Shown here: positions 36,638-45,914 of the stretch, piece by piece
How positions within the stretch are numbered: position 1 is the stretch's first letter
Layout of the letters: every line of letters starts with the position of its first letter
NCBI GenBank assembly: GCA_039819095.1
Contig: JBCBSP010000008.1
Location: forward strand, 62,001-126,000
Direction: 5' to 3'
DNA: 64,000 bases
Origin: JBCBSP01 sp039819095
Lineage (GTDB): Bacteria > Pseudomonadota > Alphaproteobacteria > Caulobacterales > Maricaulaceae
Program-made: the position numbers and the translations under genes
Notes under the pieces: model-generated
Seen by the model: only the letters and a program-made list of their open reading frames with translations
Told to the model about the DNA's origin: nothing
Databases searched by the model: none

Positions 36638-38391
36638 GAGGATTGACCTGGGTTAGCGGGCGTCTGAGTCGGCGGCGCGCCTTTGCTCTTGGCGGTGAAG
36701 CGCCGGCGTTCAGCCATGATGCGCAGCACGGTTTCGGCGCTGTCGAACATGTCCACCGCGCCATTGTTCAGCACAAGAATCTTGTCCACGGCGGCCAGCG
36801 CCGACTGACGATGCGCCACCATCACCACGCCGCTGCCGGCGGCTTTCAGCGCAGCGATGGTCTGGCTGAGAGCGGCTTCGCCGGCCTGATCGAGATTGGC
36901 GTTCGGCTCATCGAGGATCACAAGTTTCGGCGTGCCGAAGACCGCGCGCGCCAGCCCGATGCGCTGACGCTGGCCGCCGGAAAGGTTGATCCCATTGGGC
37001 CCGACCGGCGTCTCGTAGCCTTCAGGCATTTGCAGGACCATGTCGTGCACGCCGGCCATCGAGGCGGCTTCGGTCACGGCTTCGGCCGATGTTTCCTGCA
37101 TTCGGGCGATGTTTTCGCGCACCGTTCCGTCGAACAGCTCAACGGTCTGCGGCAGATAGCCGATCGCCGCACCCAGCTGACGTTCCGGCCAGTGATTGAG
37201 GTCCGCTCCATCCAGGCGGACGGTTCCGCGAAACACCGGCATGACCGAACACAGCGTGCGGCAGAGCGTGCTCTTGCCGGCGGCGGAGGGCCCGACGATC
37301 GCCATCGCCTCGCCGGGGGCGAGCTTGAAGCTGACATCACGCAGAATGAATCGGTCCGATCCCGGCGCGCGCACATAGACATGCTCCACGCTGAGCTTGC
37401 CCCTCGGCGCCGGCAGGGCGGTGCGTTCCGGCTCCGCGCCGTGATCGGTCAGCAGGGTTCGCAGCCGTCCATGGCTCATCCGCGCGCCGACAAAGCCGCG
37501 CCAGGCATTGATGGATTGCTCCACAGGCGCTACGGCGCGGCCCAGCAGGATGGATCCGGCGATCATAGCGCCGGCCGACATCTCCCCGCGCAGCACCATC
37601 AGCGCACCGATCCCGAGCACGCCGATCTGGGCAGACAACCGGACAAAGCGCGACAGGCCGGTCAGCCAGCCGCTGGCCTCTGTCGCGGTGAGCTGGCGGG
37701 CCTGCGCTGCGGCGTTGCGCCCGCTCCAGCGCTGCTCCAGAGCCGGCAGCATGCCCATAGCGCGCACGGTTTCTGAATGTGCGACGATGCGCTGGGCCTC
37801 GCCCATCGCGGCGGCGCTCGCCCCGGCCCCTTCTTCAAGCGGCTTGCGGGTTAGAAACTCATTGGCCAGCGCAATGGCGAACAGCACGACGCCGGTGGCC
37901 AGCGCCAGGACGCCCAGCCAGGGGTGCAACATCCAGATCAGGATGATGAAGATGGGCGACCAGGGTGCGTCGAAGAACGGGTTCACGCTGGGTCCGCCAA
38001 CAAAGCCCTGCACCTGTTGCAGGTCACGCAAGGGTTCAGCGCCGCCGGCGCCCCGCGCCAGGTTTGAACGCAAGCTTGCGTGCAGGATGGGGCTGGCTAA
38101 ACGCCGGTTCAGCCAGGCTCCGGCGCGCGCCAGCGTGGCCGTGCGCAGGCCTTCAAGCGCACCGAACACGACCAGCGCCCCGACCGCCATGACCGTGAGG
38201 TAGAAGAGGGTTTCCCGACTGCCGCTCGCCAGAACCCGGTCATAGACCTGCAGCATGTAGAGCGGGCTGACCAGGTAAAGCAGGTTCAGGAAGAAGGAAA
38301 ACACGCCCACGACGACGAACGCCGCACGTGCGTCGCGCAGCGCTCGGCTGAGTGCCGTATCCGGCTTGTCCTGGGCGTCGCGGCTTGCCAT
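36634..38391 (-). CDS. Type I secretion ABC permease/ATPase
   Basis: This 585-residue exporter has five or six membrane helices in residues 20-310 and a complete ATPase domain: Walker A GPSAAGKSTLCRTL near 375, signature LSGGQRQRIGLARAV near 480, and Walker B LVILDEPNANLD. It resembles PrtD/RsaD, which secrete RTX-type and S-layer proteins with a C-terminal signal. There is no peptidase domain. The pair with the HlyD gene is co-translated (ATGA overlap). In Caulobacter the S-layer exporter genes also sit beside O-antigen sugar genes, as here. Confidence 0.93.
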   Translation of the reverse strand: MASRDAQDKPDTALSRALRDARAAFVVVGVFSFFLNLLYLVSPLYMLQVYDRVLASGSRETLFYLTVMAVGALVVFGALEGLRTATLARAGAWLNRRLASPILHASLRSNLARGAGGAEPLRDLQQVQGFVGGPSVNPFFDAPWSPIFIILIWMLHPWLGVLALATGVVLFAIALANEFLTRKPLEEGAGASAAAMGEAQRIVAHSETVRAMGMLPALEQRWSGRNAAAQARQLTATEASGWLTGLSRFVRLSAQIGVLGIGALMVLRGEMSAGAMIAGSILLGRAVAPVEQSINAWRGFVGARMSHGRLRTLLTDHGAEPERTALPAPRGKLSVEHVYVRAPGSDRFILRDVSFKLAPGEAMAIVGPSAAGKSTLCRTLCSVMPVFRGTVRLDGADLNHWPERQLGAAIGYLPQTVELFDGTVRENIARMQETSAEAVTEAASMAGVHDMVLQMPEGYETPVGPNGINLSGGQRQRIGLARAVFGTPKLVILDEPNANLDQAGEAALSQTIAALKAAGSGVVMVAHRQSALAAVDKILVLNNGAVDMFDSAETVLRIMAERRRFTAKSKGAPPTQTPANPGQSS

Positions 38392-38415
38392 GGCGTTGAT
38401 GGTGCACTCTTCCTG

Positions 38416-38430
38416 TTAAGCAAGATGTAA
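38416..38430. promoter_or_regulatory. CtrA-like box TTAA-N7-GTAA
   Basis: TTAA (38416-38419), GCAAGAT, GTAA (38427-38430) matches the CtrA consensus with one substitution. It lies 25-39 bases before the type I secretion ABC gene (minus strand). It is suggestive but weaker than the perfect box at 31621. Confidence 0.3.
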
Positions 38431-38581
38431 GCGCGCATTGGGTGATTGTCATCCGCACCGAGGCGCTATTGACGGTTGGAGCCAGCGGGCGGATCGCCTA
38501 TCACACCGGCTTCGAGGGTCGCGCGGGTGGTGATGAACCGCGGCTGGCCGGGCTCGCGTCTGATGTAAGGGGAAAAGCACG

Positions 38582-39460
38582 ATGAAAGGCATCGTCCTGG
38601 CGGGCGGCTCCGGCACGCGCCTCTTCCCGATCACGCGCGGCGTCTCCAAGCAGATGCTGCCGATCTACGACAAGCCGATGATCTATTATCCGTTGAGCGT
38701 TCTGATGCTCGCCGGCATTCGCGAAATCCTGATCATCACCACCCCGCATGATAAACCGGCCTTTGAGCGGCTGCTGGGCGATGGGTCCGAGCTGGGTGTG
38801 AGCTTTTCCTACGCCGTTCAGCCAAGCCCGGACGGGCTGGCGCAGGCCTTCATTATCGGCGAACGCTTCATCGACGGAGATCGCTGCGCGCTCGTGTTGG
38901 GCGACAATATCTTCTACGGCCATGGTTTGCAGGATCTGGTGCGCGGCGCCGCGGAGCTTGAGACCGGCGCGGAGATTTTCGCCTACCAGGTCGCTGACCC
39001 GGAGCGCTACGGCGTTGTCGAGCTCGATGCGCAGGGCCAGGTGCTTTCCATTGAAGAAAAACCGCCCGCGCCGAGATCCAATTTCGCGGCGGCGGGACTG
39101 TATTTCTATGATGAGACGGTTTGTGAGCGGGCTCGGCAGGTCAAACCGTCAAAGCGCGGCGAGCTGGAGATCACCAGCCTGAACGCGATGTATATGGAAG
39201 ACGGATCGCTGCGCGCGCATCGCATGGGCCGCGGCTATGCCTGGCTGGATACCGGCACGCACGCCTCCTTGCTTGAGGCTTCCCATTTCGTTCAGACGAT
39301 CGAAGCGCGGCAGGGTCTGAAGATCGCATGCCTTGAAGAAATCGCCTGGCGTCAGGGCCATATCGACACCGATCAGCTCTTGCGGCTGGCCGAACCGCTC
39401 GCCAAAACGCAGTACGGCGCGTATTTGCAGCGCCTCGCGGCCAATGAGGGCCAGCTCTGA
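38582..39460 (+). CDS. rfbA: Glucose-1-phosphate thymidylyltransferase
   Basis: This 292-residue enzyme makes dTDP-glucose, the first committed step to dTDP-rhamnose and related deoxysugars. [13 protein letters not shown] is the nucleotide-binding loop, [16 protein letters not shown] follows as in RfbA/RmlA, and GDNIFYGH holds the metal-binding Asp. RYGVVELD and [13 protein letters not shown] are also typical. AAGGGG precedes ATG 38582. The other dTDP-rhamnose genes (rfbB, C, D) are not in this window. The next gene, cysD, follows after 38 bases and may be in the same transcript. Confidence 0.94.
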   Translation: MKGIVLAGGSGTRLFPITRGVSKQMLPIYDKPMIYYPLSVLMLAGIREILIITTPHDKPAFERLLGDGSELGVSFSYAVQPSPDGLAQAFIIGERFIDGDRCALVLGDNIFYGHGLQDLVRGAAELETGAEIFAYQVADPERYGVVELDAQGQVLSIEEKPPAPRSNFAAAGLYFYDETVCERARQVKPSKRGELEITSLNAMYMEDGSLRAHRMGRGYAWLDTGTHASLLEASHFVQTIEARQGLKIACLEEIAWRQGHIDTDQLLRLAEPLAKTQYGAYLQRLAANEGQL

Positions 39461-39498
39461 CGCGCGCGGCGCGGCGAGCCTGAAGCACGGGACCGGCG

Positions 39499-40467
39499 AT
39501 GAACTCCATGCATGACGATATCCGCGCCTATGCACAGCGCTTCACAGCGCCGGCCGGACGCGCGCGCCCGCTTTCGCCGCATCTGCGCGCGCTCGAGGCT
39601 GAAGCCGTCGAGATCATGCGCGAGGTGGCCGCAGAGTTCACCAAGCCGGTGCTGCTTTACTCGATCGGCAAGGATTCCACCGTTCTGCTGCATCTGGCGA
39701 TGAAGGCCTTCTGGCCGTCCAAGCCGCCCTTTCCTTTCCTGCACATCGACTCGCTGTGGGAGTTCCGGCAGATGGGCGAGTTCCGCGACGTGCTCGCCGA
39801 AGCGCTCGGCATCGACATGATCGTGCATGTCAATGAGGAAGGCCGGGCGCGCCAGATCAATCCGTTCACAGACGGTTCGGCCCTGCACACTCAGGTCATG
39901 CGCACCGATGGGCTGCTTCAGGCCTTGAATGCGGGTGGATATGACGCCGCGTTCGGCGGCGGACGGCGCGATGAGGAGAAGTCGCGCGCCAAAGAGCGCA
40001 TCTTCTCCTTCCGCAACGAGGCCCATGGCTGGGACCCGCGCAATCAGCGCCCCGAGCTCTGGCGCACCTTCAACACCCGCATCAAGCCGGGGGAATCGAT
40101 ACGCGTCTTCCCGCTGTCGAACTGGACCGAAGCCGATATCTGGCAATACATCCTGGAAGAATCCATCCCCATCGTCCCGCTCTATTTCGCCGCCGAGCAC
40201 CCAGTGGTGGAACGCGACGGGGTGTTGATCATGGTCGATGACGACCGGATGCCGTTGGCCGAGGGCGAGACGCCTGAAAGGCGCAGGATTCGCTTCCGCA
40301 CGCTGGGTTGCTACCCGCTGACCGGCGCGGTGGAAAGCGATGCTGAGACCCTGGAAGACATCGTGCTGGAAATGCTCACCGTTCAGACCTCTGAACGCGC
40401 GGGACGCTTGATTGACTTTGATGAGGCTGGCTCGATGGAGAAGAAGAAGCGCGAGGGCTATTTCTGA
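39499..40467 (+). CDS. cysD: Sulfate adenylyltransferase subunit 2
   Basis: This 322-residue catalytic subunit joins sulfate to ATP to give APS, with the CysN GTPase. The PP-loop motif [17 protein letters not shown] near residue 51 and the [20 protein letters not shown] region are typical. [21 protein letters not shown] and [10 protein letters not shown] also match CysD. It is co-translated with cysNC through a TGATG overlap at 40465-40469. The setting is sugar-nucleotide genes, not the reductive sulfate pathway. Confidence 0.96.
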   Translation: MNSMHDDIRAYAQRFTAPAGRARPLSPHLRALEAEAVEIMREVAAEFTKPVLLYSIGKDSTVLLHLAMKAFWPSKPPFPFLHIDSLWEFRQMGEFRDVLAEALGIDMIVHVNEEGRARQINPFTDGSALHTQVMRTDGLLQALNAGGYDAAFGGGRRDEEKSRAKERIFSFRNEAHGWDPRNQRPELWRTFNTRIKPGESIRVFPLSNWTEADIWQYILEESIPIVPLYFAAEHPVVERDGVLIMVDDDRMPLAEGETPERRRIRFRTLGCYPLTGAVESDAETLEDIVLEMLTVQTSERAGRLIDFDEAGSMEKKKREGYF

Positions 40468-42368
40468 TGAAGGACGCCGCCCCCACGCGCGCTGAGATCG
40501 TCGACCGGCTCACCCATGCCGGCGGTCGCGGCGTGCTGCGCTTCATCACCTGCGGTTCGGTCGATGACGGCAAGTCCACCCTGATCGGTCGGCTCTTATA
40601 CGATTCGAAACTCCTGTTCGAAGACCAGATCGCCGTGCTGGAGCGCGACTCCAAGAAGCACGGCACAGCCGGTGATGATATTGACTTCGCGCTGTTGCTG
40701 GACGGGCTGGAGGCTGAACGCGAGCAGGGCATCACAATCGATGTCGCCTATCGCTTCTTCAGCACCGAAAAGCGGAAATTCATCGTCGCCGATACGCCGG
40801 GCCATGAGCAGTATACCCGCAATATGGCCACCGGCGCCTCCACCGCCGACCTCGCCGTCATCCTGATCGATGCGCGCAAGGGTGTGCTCGTTCAGACTCT
40901 GCGCCACACCTATATCGCCAAGATGATGGGCATCGCCCACATCGTCCTGGCGGTGAACAAGATGGATCTGGCGGAGTATTCCGGCGCCCGCTTCCACGAG
41001 ATCGTTTCTGACTACCTCAAGGCCGCCGAAGGGCTGGGCTTTGCGTCCATCACGCCGATCCCTATCTCTGCGCGTCATGGCGACAATATCACCATCCGCT
41101 CACGGAGTATGCCCTGGTATGATGGCCCGGCGCTGATCTCCCATCTTGAGGATGTCGAGACCGGCGCTGAAGGACGGCCGGGCCCGTTGCGCTTCCCGGT
41201 GCAATGGGTGAACCGTCCCAATCTCGATTTTCGCGGCTATTCCGGCACGCTGGCCTCCGGGGTCGTGCGCCCCGGCGATGCGGTGGTGGTCGCAGCCAGC
41301 GGCAAGCGCGCTCATGTGGCGCGCATCGTGACGGCCGACGGCGATCTGCCGGAAGCGGCCGCTGGCGATGCGGTGACTCTGGTTCTGGATACCGAGATCG
41401 ATATCGCTCGCGGCGACATGCTGGTCGATCCGTCCGAACGCCCGGCGGTGTCAAACCAGTTCGCCGCCGAGCTGTTGTGGATGCATGAAGAAGAACTGCA
41501 TCCGGGCCGCTCCTATCTGTTGAAGGCCGGCGCGCAGACCACTCCGGCCTCGGTGACGCGCATCAAGCACCGCATCGACGTGAACACCTATGAAGAGGCG
41601 CCGGGGGAGAAGCTGGGACTGAACGAGATCGGATTGTGCAACATCAATGCGGTGCGGCCCATCGCGTTCGATCCGTATAAGGATGTCCGTGAGACCGGCT
41701 CCTTCATCCTGATCGACCGTTATACCAATCTGACGGTGGGCGCGGGCATGATCGATTTCAGCCTGCGCCGGGCCGGCAATATCCATCTGCAAGCCATGGA
41801 CGTGACAAAGCCGGCGCGCGCCGCGATGAAGGGACAGCGCCCGGTCATGCTCTGGTTCACCGGATTATCCGGGGCCGGCAAGTCCACCATCGCCAATCTG
41901 GTGGAGCGCAAGCTCGCCGAGCTTGGCGCGCACACCTATTCGCTGGACGGCGACAATGTCCGTCACGGGCTGAACAAGGATCTCGGCTTCACCGAAGGCG
42001 ACCGGGTGGAGAATATCCGCCGCATCGGGGAGGTGGCCAAGCTCTTCCTGGACGCCGGTCTGATCGTGACCTGCTCCTTCATCTCACCGTTCAAGGCTGA
42101 GCGGCGCATGGTGCGTGAGCTGGTGGAGGCGGGCGAGTTCGTCGAAGTTTTTGTCGACGCGCCGCTGGATGTCTGCATCGAGCGTGACCCGAAAGGCCTC
42201 TACAAGAAGGCTCAGGCTGGCGAGATCAAGAATTTCACCGGCTTCGACAGCCCGTACGAGGCCCCCGCGGCGCCGGAAATCCATATTGATACAGGCGAAC
42301 TCTCAGCCGAAGCGGCGGCCGACCAGATCGTGCGCCGCCTGATTGATGACGGCGTGATCGGCGGCTGA
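40467..42368 (+). CDS. cysNC: Bifunctional sulfate adenylyltransferase subunit 1 / APS kinase
   Basis: This 633-residue fusion supplies PAPS. Residues 20-450 form CysN, an EF-Tu-like GTPase: [17 protein letters not shown] (P-loop), [11 protein letters not shown] (G3) and NKMDLAEY (G4) are intact. Residues 455-633 form CysC, the APS kinase: [20 protein letters not shown] is its P-loop and [15 protein letters not shown] binds APS. GTP hydrolysis pushes APS formation and the fused kinase makes PAPS, the sulfate donor for sulfotransferases. The fused form is common when PAPS is used for sulfation or assimilation. Two sulfotransferase genes lie near 8-10 kb. Confidence 0.97.
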   Translation: MKDAAPTRAEIVDRLTHAGGRGVLRFITCGSVDDGKSTLIGRLLYDSKLLFEDQIAVLERDSKKHGTAGDDIDFALLLDGLEAEREQGITIDVAYRFFSTEKRKFIVADTPGHEQYTRNMATGASTADLAVILIDARKGVLVQTLRHTYIAKMMGIAHIVLAVNKMDLAEYSGARFHEIVSDYLKAAEGLGFASITPIPISARHGDNITIRSRSMPWYDGPALISHLEDVETGAEGRPGPLRFPVQWVNRPNLDFRGYSGTLASGVVRPGDAVVVAASGKRAHVARIVTADGDLPEAAAGDAVTLVLDTEIDIARGDMLVDPSERPAVSNQFAAELLWMHEEELHPGRSYLLKAGAQTTPASVTRIKHRIDVNTYEEAPGEKLGLNEIGLCNINAVRPIAFDPYKDVRETGSFILIDRYTNLTVGAGMIDFSLRRAGNIHLQAMDVTKPARAAMKGQRPVMLWFTGLSGAGKSTIANLVERKLAELGAHTYSLDGDNVRHGLNKDLGFTEGDRVENIRRIGEVAKLFLDAGLIVTCSFISPFKAERRMVRELVEAGEFVEVFVDAPLDVCIERDPKGLYKKAQAGEIKNFTGFDSPYEAPAAPEIHIDTGELSAEAAADQIVRRLIDDGVIGG

Positions 42369-42380
42369 GCATATCGCGGC

Positions 42381-44519
42381 TCAGGCCGGGCGGAGCGGGG
42401 CCAGACCGGTCATAAGATGATAGAGCATGCTCGCCGGGACGGCATCTGAAGCCGGCCCGGCGTTCGCATCCAGACGATCAACCCAGCCCCAGGCCGGGCC
42501 AGGGGCCAGGTAAGCGTCTTCGATGCGTTCGAGAATCTGCACCGGGTCTGCACCCGCCACCGGATGGGTCAGCAAGGCGCGCACCCGCTCCAGCTGAGGC
42601 CACAGGCGATGTCCGGCTCCAGCGATGGGCGCTTGAGTATTGCACTGATCGGCGGCCAGACCGCCTTGCACGCCGGCCTTCTCCGCGAAAGCGACCATGC
42701 GTCGCCGCCAGCTCGCCGTATCGCGCCCGCTTAAGCCCTCAAGCTGGTGCAGCAGCACCGCCCATTCATAACAATGGCCCGGTTCGATCGGTATGGCGTC
42801 GGTCTTATCGCTGCGCGACCAGTCTGCGTTGAACATTTCGCGCACAGCACCACTGCGCGGAGCGAACATATGGCCTTCAAACAGAAGCGCGATGTCCTCG
42901 GCGCGCCGCAGTGCTTCGCTTGCGCCTGTCGCGGCGTAAAAGGCCAGGCTCGCTTCGAGAAGATGCATGTGCGGGTTGGTGCGCTTGTGACCGGATGTAT
43001 CGGTCTCGGTGTCGCGCCAGCCGCCGTGGGTCTCATCGGCGAATGCCTCGTCGATGAGATGAAACGCCTCCTCGGCGATTGCCCGCGCCCGGACCTGACC
43101 GGTGGCGGCGTAGGCTTGCGCGCCGGCAAGAGCGACGAAGCTGTGATCGTAGAAATCGCGCCGCTCATCATCCCGCCCGGATGGATCAATCCGATGCTTC
43201 CACCCGCCTTGTTGCGCGCGCGCCGGCCCATCAAGGTAGGCTAGGCCTTTGTCCACAAGTTCAGACGCTGCGCCGTCGGGATTCCAGCCCGCCTGAAGCG
43301 CGACCGAGAAGCTGAAAACCTGTCGCGGTGCGACCCGTCCGCGGCGCGCCAGGCCCGGTTGCGCTTCGCCGTCCATGTCGAGACTTTCAACGAACCCGCC
43401 CGCTTCATTGTCCCAGGCGCGCGCCGCCCAACCGGGCAGGACCTGCTCGCTCAAGCGCGCCCAGAGGCGTTCACGCAGCGCGCCGGGCAATTGAAATTGC
43501 GGCCCGGCGCTGAGCGTATCGACCAGGCTGCGCACGTTCGCGGCTGTGCTGAGCCGGCTCACCAGCACCGAGTCACGCGTGGCGATAACGGCGACATCCT
43601 CAAGATCACGCACGGCCACGACCGGTCCGCGACTGAGCACGAACGCATCACGCGCGTCTTCTGCATGGGCGGGTCCGGACAGGACCGGACAATCCTCCTC
43701 GCTCTCCGCCAGAGCGTGCAGCGCGCGGTGATCGCCAAGATCGCTCCAGCCCATCGAAACGGGAACCACGGCGACATTGCCGGCCTGTTCCATCACGGCG
43801 TAGTCGATGGATTGAGACCGGCAGGCCGTGAAGGCGGCCTCATCAAGCAGCGCATCCTCGCCCAGCGCCTCGCGCACCGACGCCAGAATGTCCGGAGCAT
43901 GGGCGTTAAGCGCATCCAGCATGACCCCCGCCTGGAAGAGGAAGATGCCGGCATTCCAGAAATAGCGCCCGGTCTTCAGATAGCCCTCTGCGGTTTCACG
44001 ATCCGGCTTTTCCACAAAGCGGGTGACCGCCCGGACCGGCGCGTCGCCGGGTTCAGCCTCGATATAGCCATAGCCGGTCGCGGGGTGGTCCGGGGCGATT
44101 CCGAAGGTGATGATGTCGCCGGCTTGAGCCGCTCCAGCGGCGGTCGCGATGGCGCGGTGAAAGGCCCCGACATCAGCGATATGGTGATCGGCGGGCAGGG
44201 CGAGCACCAGCGCGTCGCGATCTCCCGGCGCGAGCGCAGCCGCCGCGACCGCAGGCGCGGAATTGCGTCCGACCGGTTCAAGGATCAGGCGCGCGCCGGG
44301 CAGTTCGGCGCGCAGCATCGCCTCATGACGGCGCGCGCCGATAGCCAGGACCGGCGCGAAGCGTTCCGCATCGCTAACCCGCGCCGCCGTTTCGGCCAGC
44401 ATGGAGCGTTCGCCGGTCAGATGCAGGAATTGTTTCGGCCTCGCCGGTGTGGAAAGCGGCCAGAGCCGTGTTCCGCCGCCGCCGCACAGAATGGCCGGAT
44501 GGATGCGCGCCTGCGCCAT
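42381..44519 (-). CDS. Mannose-1-phosphate guanylyltransferase fused to an AGE-family epimerase/isomerase
   Basis: This 712-residue protein has an N-terminal ManC-like nucleotidyltransferase (residues 1-345, LCGGGGTRLWPLSTPARPKQF loop shortened here, with FVEKPDRETAEGYL and NAGIFLF) that makes GDP-mannose. The C-terminal 350 residues resemble N-acylglucosamine 2-epimerase/mannose isomerases (YDHSFVALAGAQAYAATGQ, HLLEASLAFYAATG, GHCYEWAVLLHQLE). The second half may be a mannose-6-phosphate isomerase-like enzyme, giving a two-step fusion to GDP-mannose. Ordinary bacterial fusions use a cupin-type isomerase instead. It sits 20 bases after cysQ in the same direction. Confidence 0.85.
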   Translation of the reverse strand: MAQARIHPAILCGGGGTRLWPLSTPARPKQFLHLTGERSMLAETAARVSDAERFAPVLAIGARRHEAMLRAELPGARLILEPVGRNSAPAVAAAALAPGDRDALVLALPADHHIADVGAFHRAIATAAGAAQAGDIITFGIAPDHPATGYGYIEAEPGDAPVRAVTRFVEKPDRETAEGYLKTGRYFWNAGIFLFQAGVMLDALNAHAPDILASVREALGEDALLDEAAFTACRSQSIDYAVMEQAGNVAVVPVSMGWSDLGDHRALHALAESEEDCPVLSGPAHAEDARDAFVLSRGPVVAVRDLEDVAVIATRDSVLVSRLSTAANVRSLVDTLSAGPQFQLPGALRERLWARLSEQVLPGWAARAWDNEAGGFVESLDMDGEAQPGLARRGRVAPRQVFSFSVALQAGWNPDGAASELVDKGLAYLDGPARAQQGGWKHRIDPSGRDDERRDFYDHSFVALAGAQAYAATGQVRARAIAEEAFHLIDEAFADETHGGWRDTETDTSGHKRTNPHMHLLEASLAFYAATGASEALRRAEDIALLFEGHMFAPRSGAVREMFNADWSRSDKTDAIPIEPGHCYEWAVLLHQLEGLSGRDTASWRRRMVAFAEKAGVQGGLAADQCNTQAPIAGAGHRLWPQLERVRALLTHPVAGADPVQILERIEDAYLAPGPAWGWVDRLDANAGPASDAVPASMLYHLMTGLAPLRPA

Positions 44520-44539
44520 TATCGCCCCGTCTCGAACCC

Positions 44540-45346
44540 CTATACCGAAGCGATACTATGCGTGCGGGCGATGAACGGACCGTTTCGAAATCCGCTTTCT
44601 TCCTTGCCGTAACGCAGCGCCTCACCGTCCTCGCCGATCACGCAGCCGCCGGCGGCCAGCAGCACCGCGTGGCCTGCGGCGGTGTCCCACTCCATGGTTG
44701 GCGCAAAGCGCGGATACACGTCCGCCTGTCCGGCCGCGAGCAGGCAGAATTTCAGCGACGATCCGGCGCTCACGGTTTCCGATACGCCTTCCTCCGCGAT
44801 GAAGCGGCGCGTGCGCTCATCGCCATGCGAGCGGCTCATCACCGCGCAGATCCGGCCCGGGTCGACCGTGCGGCAGGCGATGGGGCGGATGGCGTCGCGC
44901 TCAATCGGCTGGCCCGGCGTGATCGGCGCACGCTGCGCTGTGGAGCCGCCGAAATACACTTCATCCATCGCTGGGGCGCAAACCGCGCCCGCCACCGGCG
45001 CGCCGTCACGGATCAGGCCGATATTGATGGTGAACTCGCCATTGCGACGGATAAACTCCTTCGTGCCGTCGACCGGATCGACCAGGATGAAGCTGGTCCC
45101 TGCGTTCGGGCGCACGCCGGCCTCAAACTGTTCTTCGGCAATCACGGGCGTGTCGGGCATGAAGGCGCGCAGCCGGTCCAGGATCAGGGCTTCAGCCAGC
45201 TGGTCGGCCTCGGTCACTGGCGAACGATCAGACTTCTGGAAGCTCTCAAAGTCGCTGCGATAAACCTGCATGACCGGGGCCGCTGCTTCAGCACAGATAT
45301 CGGCAAAGCGCAGAGCGATTTCGTCGCAGGAAAGGGTTTGCGTCAT
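44540..45346 (-). CDS. cysQ: 3'(2'),5'-bisphosphate nucleotidase
   Basis: This 268-residue enzyme breaks down PAP, the inhibitory product of sulfotransferases, to AMP. It is an inositol monophosphatase-fold protein with SPVTEADQLAEALI, VIAEEQFE, ILVDPVDGTKEFIRRNGEFT (metal site and substrate pocket; the NGEFT form is the CysQ signature) and WDTAAGHAVL. ATG 45346 has AAGGAAG 6 bases upstream. Its place, beside the ManC fusion and near cysD/cysNC, suggests that it maintains PAPS turnover for sulfation. Confidence 0.92.
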   Translation of the reverse strand: MTQTLSCDEIALRFADICAEAAAPVMQVYRSDFESFQKSDRSPVTEADQLAEALILDRLRAFMPDTPVIAEEQFEAGVRPNAGTSFILVDPVDGTKEFIRRNGEFTINIGLIRDGAPVAGAVCAPAMDEVYFGGSTAQRAPITPGQPIERDAIRPIACRTVDPGRICAVMSRSHGDERTRRFIAEEGVSETVSAGSSLKFCLLAAGQADVYPRFAPTMEWDTAAGHAVLLAAGGCVIGEDGEALRYGKEESGFRNGPFIARTHSIASV

Positions 45347-45515
45347 GGCGCTTCCTTGCATTCTGGGCGGGTCAATCTGTCGGGGTGATAGGCTGATGCG
45401 CGCCGCCTGGCCACAATCGGCGCCAGCCCGCCGGTAAGGGGTGATTAACGTCCTTCGTTCGCGGAATCGAAAGAATCGTGAGTTAACTCAACTACAACCT
45501 TTATTGGAGGCGCAG

Positions 45516-45809
45516 ATGGCGCTCGCTGCGGCCGCGATCCCACCCATGTCTGCGCCCTCTGAGCGCACAATTGGCCCCCTCGCGCCGCCGCCGATTGCAC
45601 GACCGCCGGCTGCACGCCTGGCGCTGGCTGACGATCTCAGCATTCCCTCGCAGTCTCCGGTTCATGCTTGGCAGGCCGATATCGAGGCGGCGTTCAGCGT
45701 ATCCGCCCATCCATTCAAAGCGGGCGCGAAGACGAGCCTGCGTATCGCTGGCGCGGTCGTTTTCGCCTTCCTGGCCGGACTTGCCAGCGCCTCGCTGCTG
45801 CTCTCCTGA
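45516..45809 (+). CDS. Small membrane protein of unknown function
   Basis: This 97-residue protein starts at ATG 45516 with GGAGG 5 bases upstream. A proline-rich N-terminal half (PLAPPPIARPPAARLAL) is followed by a short helix and a C-terminal membrane segment, IAGAVVFAFLAGLASASLL. The orientation suggests a C-tail-anchored protein. The frame extends to a GTG at 45441 but without support. It lies 105 bases ahead of galU. No family is recognised. Confidence 0.55.
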   Translation: MALAAAAIPPMSAPSERTIGPLAPPPIARPPAARLALADDLSIPSQSPVHAWQADIEAAFSVSAHPFKAGAKTSLRIAGAVVFAFLAGLASASLLLS

Positions 45810-45914
45810 AGGCGGGCCGGTTGTCGCGCGGGCCTTGAGCCAGTGCGCAGCCATGGTCTATGAGCGCTCCATCAGCGCAGCGCCGCTCCGGCCGCGTGGG
45901 GAGAAAGCCTGACC

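Noticed and set aside
36643..37776. A 377-codon plus-strand frame within the type I secretion ABC gene.
   Set aside because: It lies entirely antisense to a complete ATPase gene with all motifs. It is a frame shadow.
43359..44612. A 417-codon plus-strand frame across the ManC fusion and cysQ.
   Set aside because: It overlaps two real genes on the other strand and shows no recognisable domain.
45441..45515. Two TTAA motifs near 45444 and 45483 as a CtrA box.
   Set aside because: They are about 35 bases apart, not 7, so they do not form the bipartite CtrA site.
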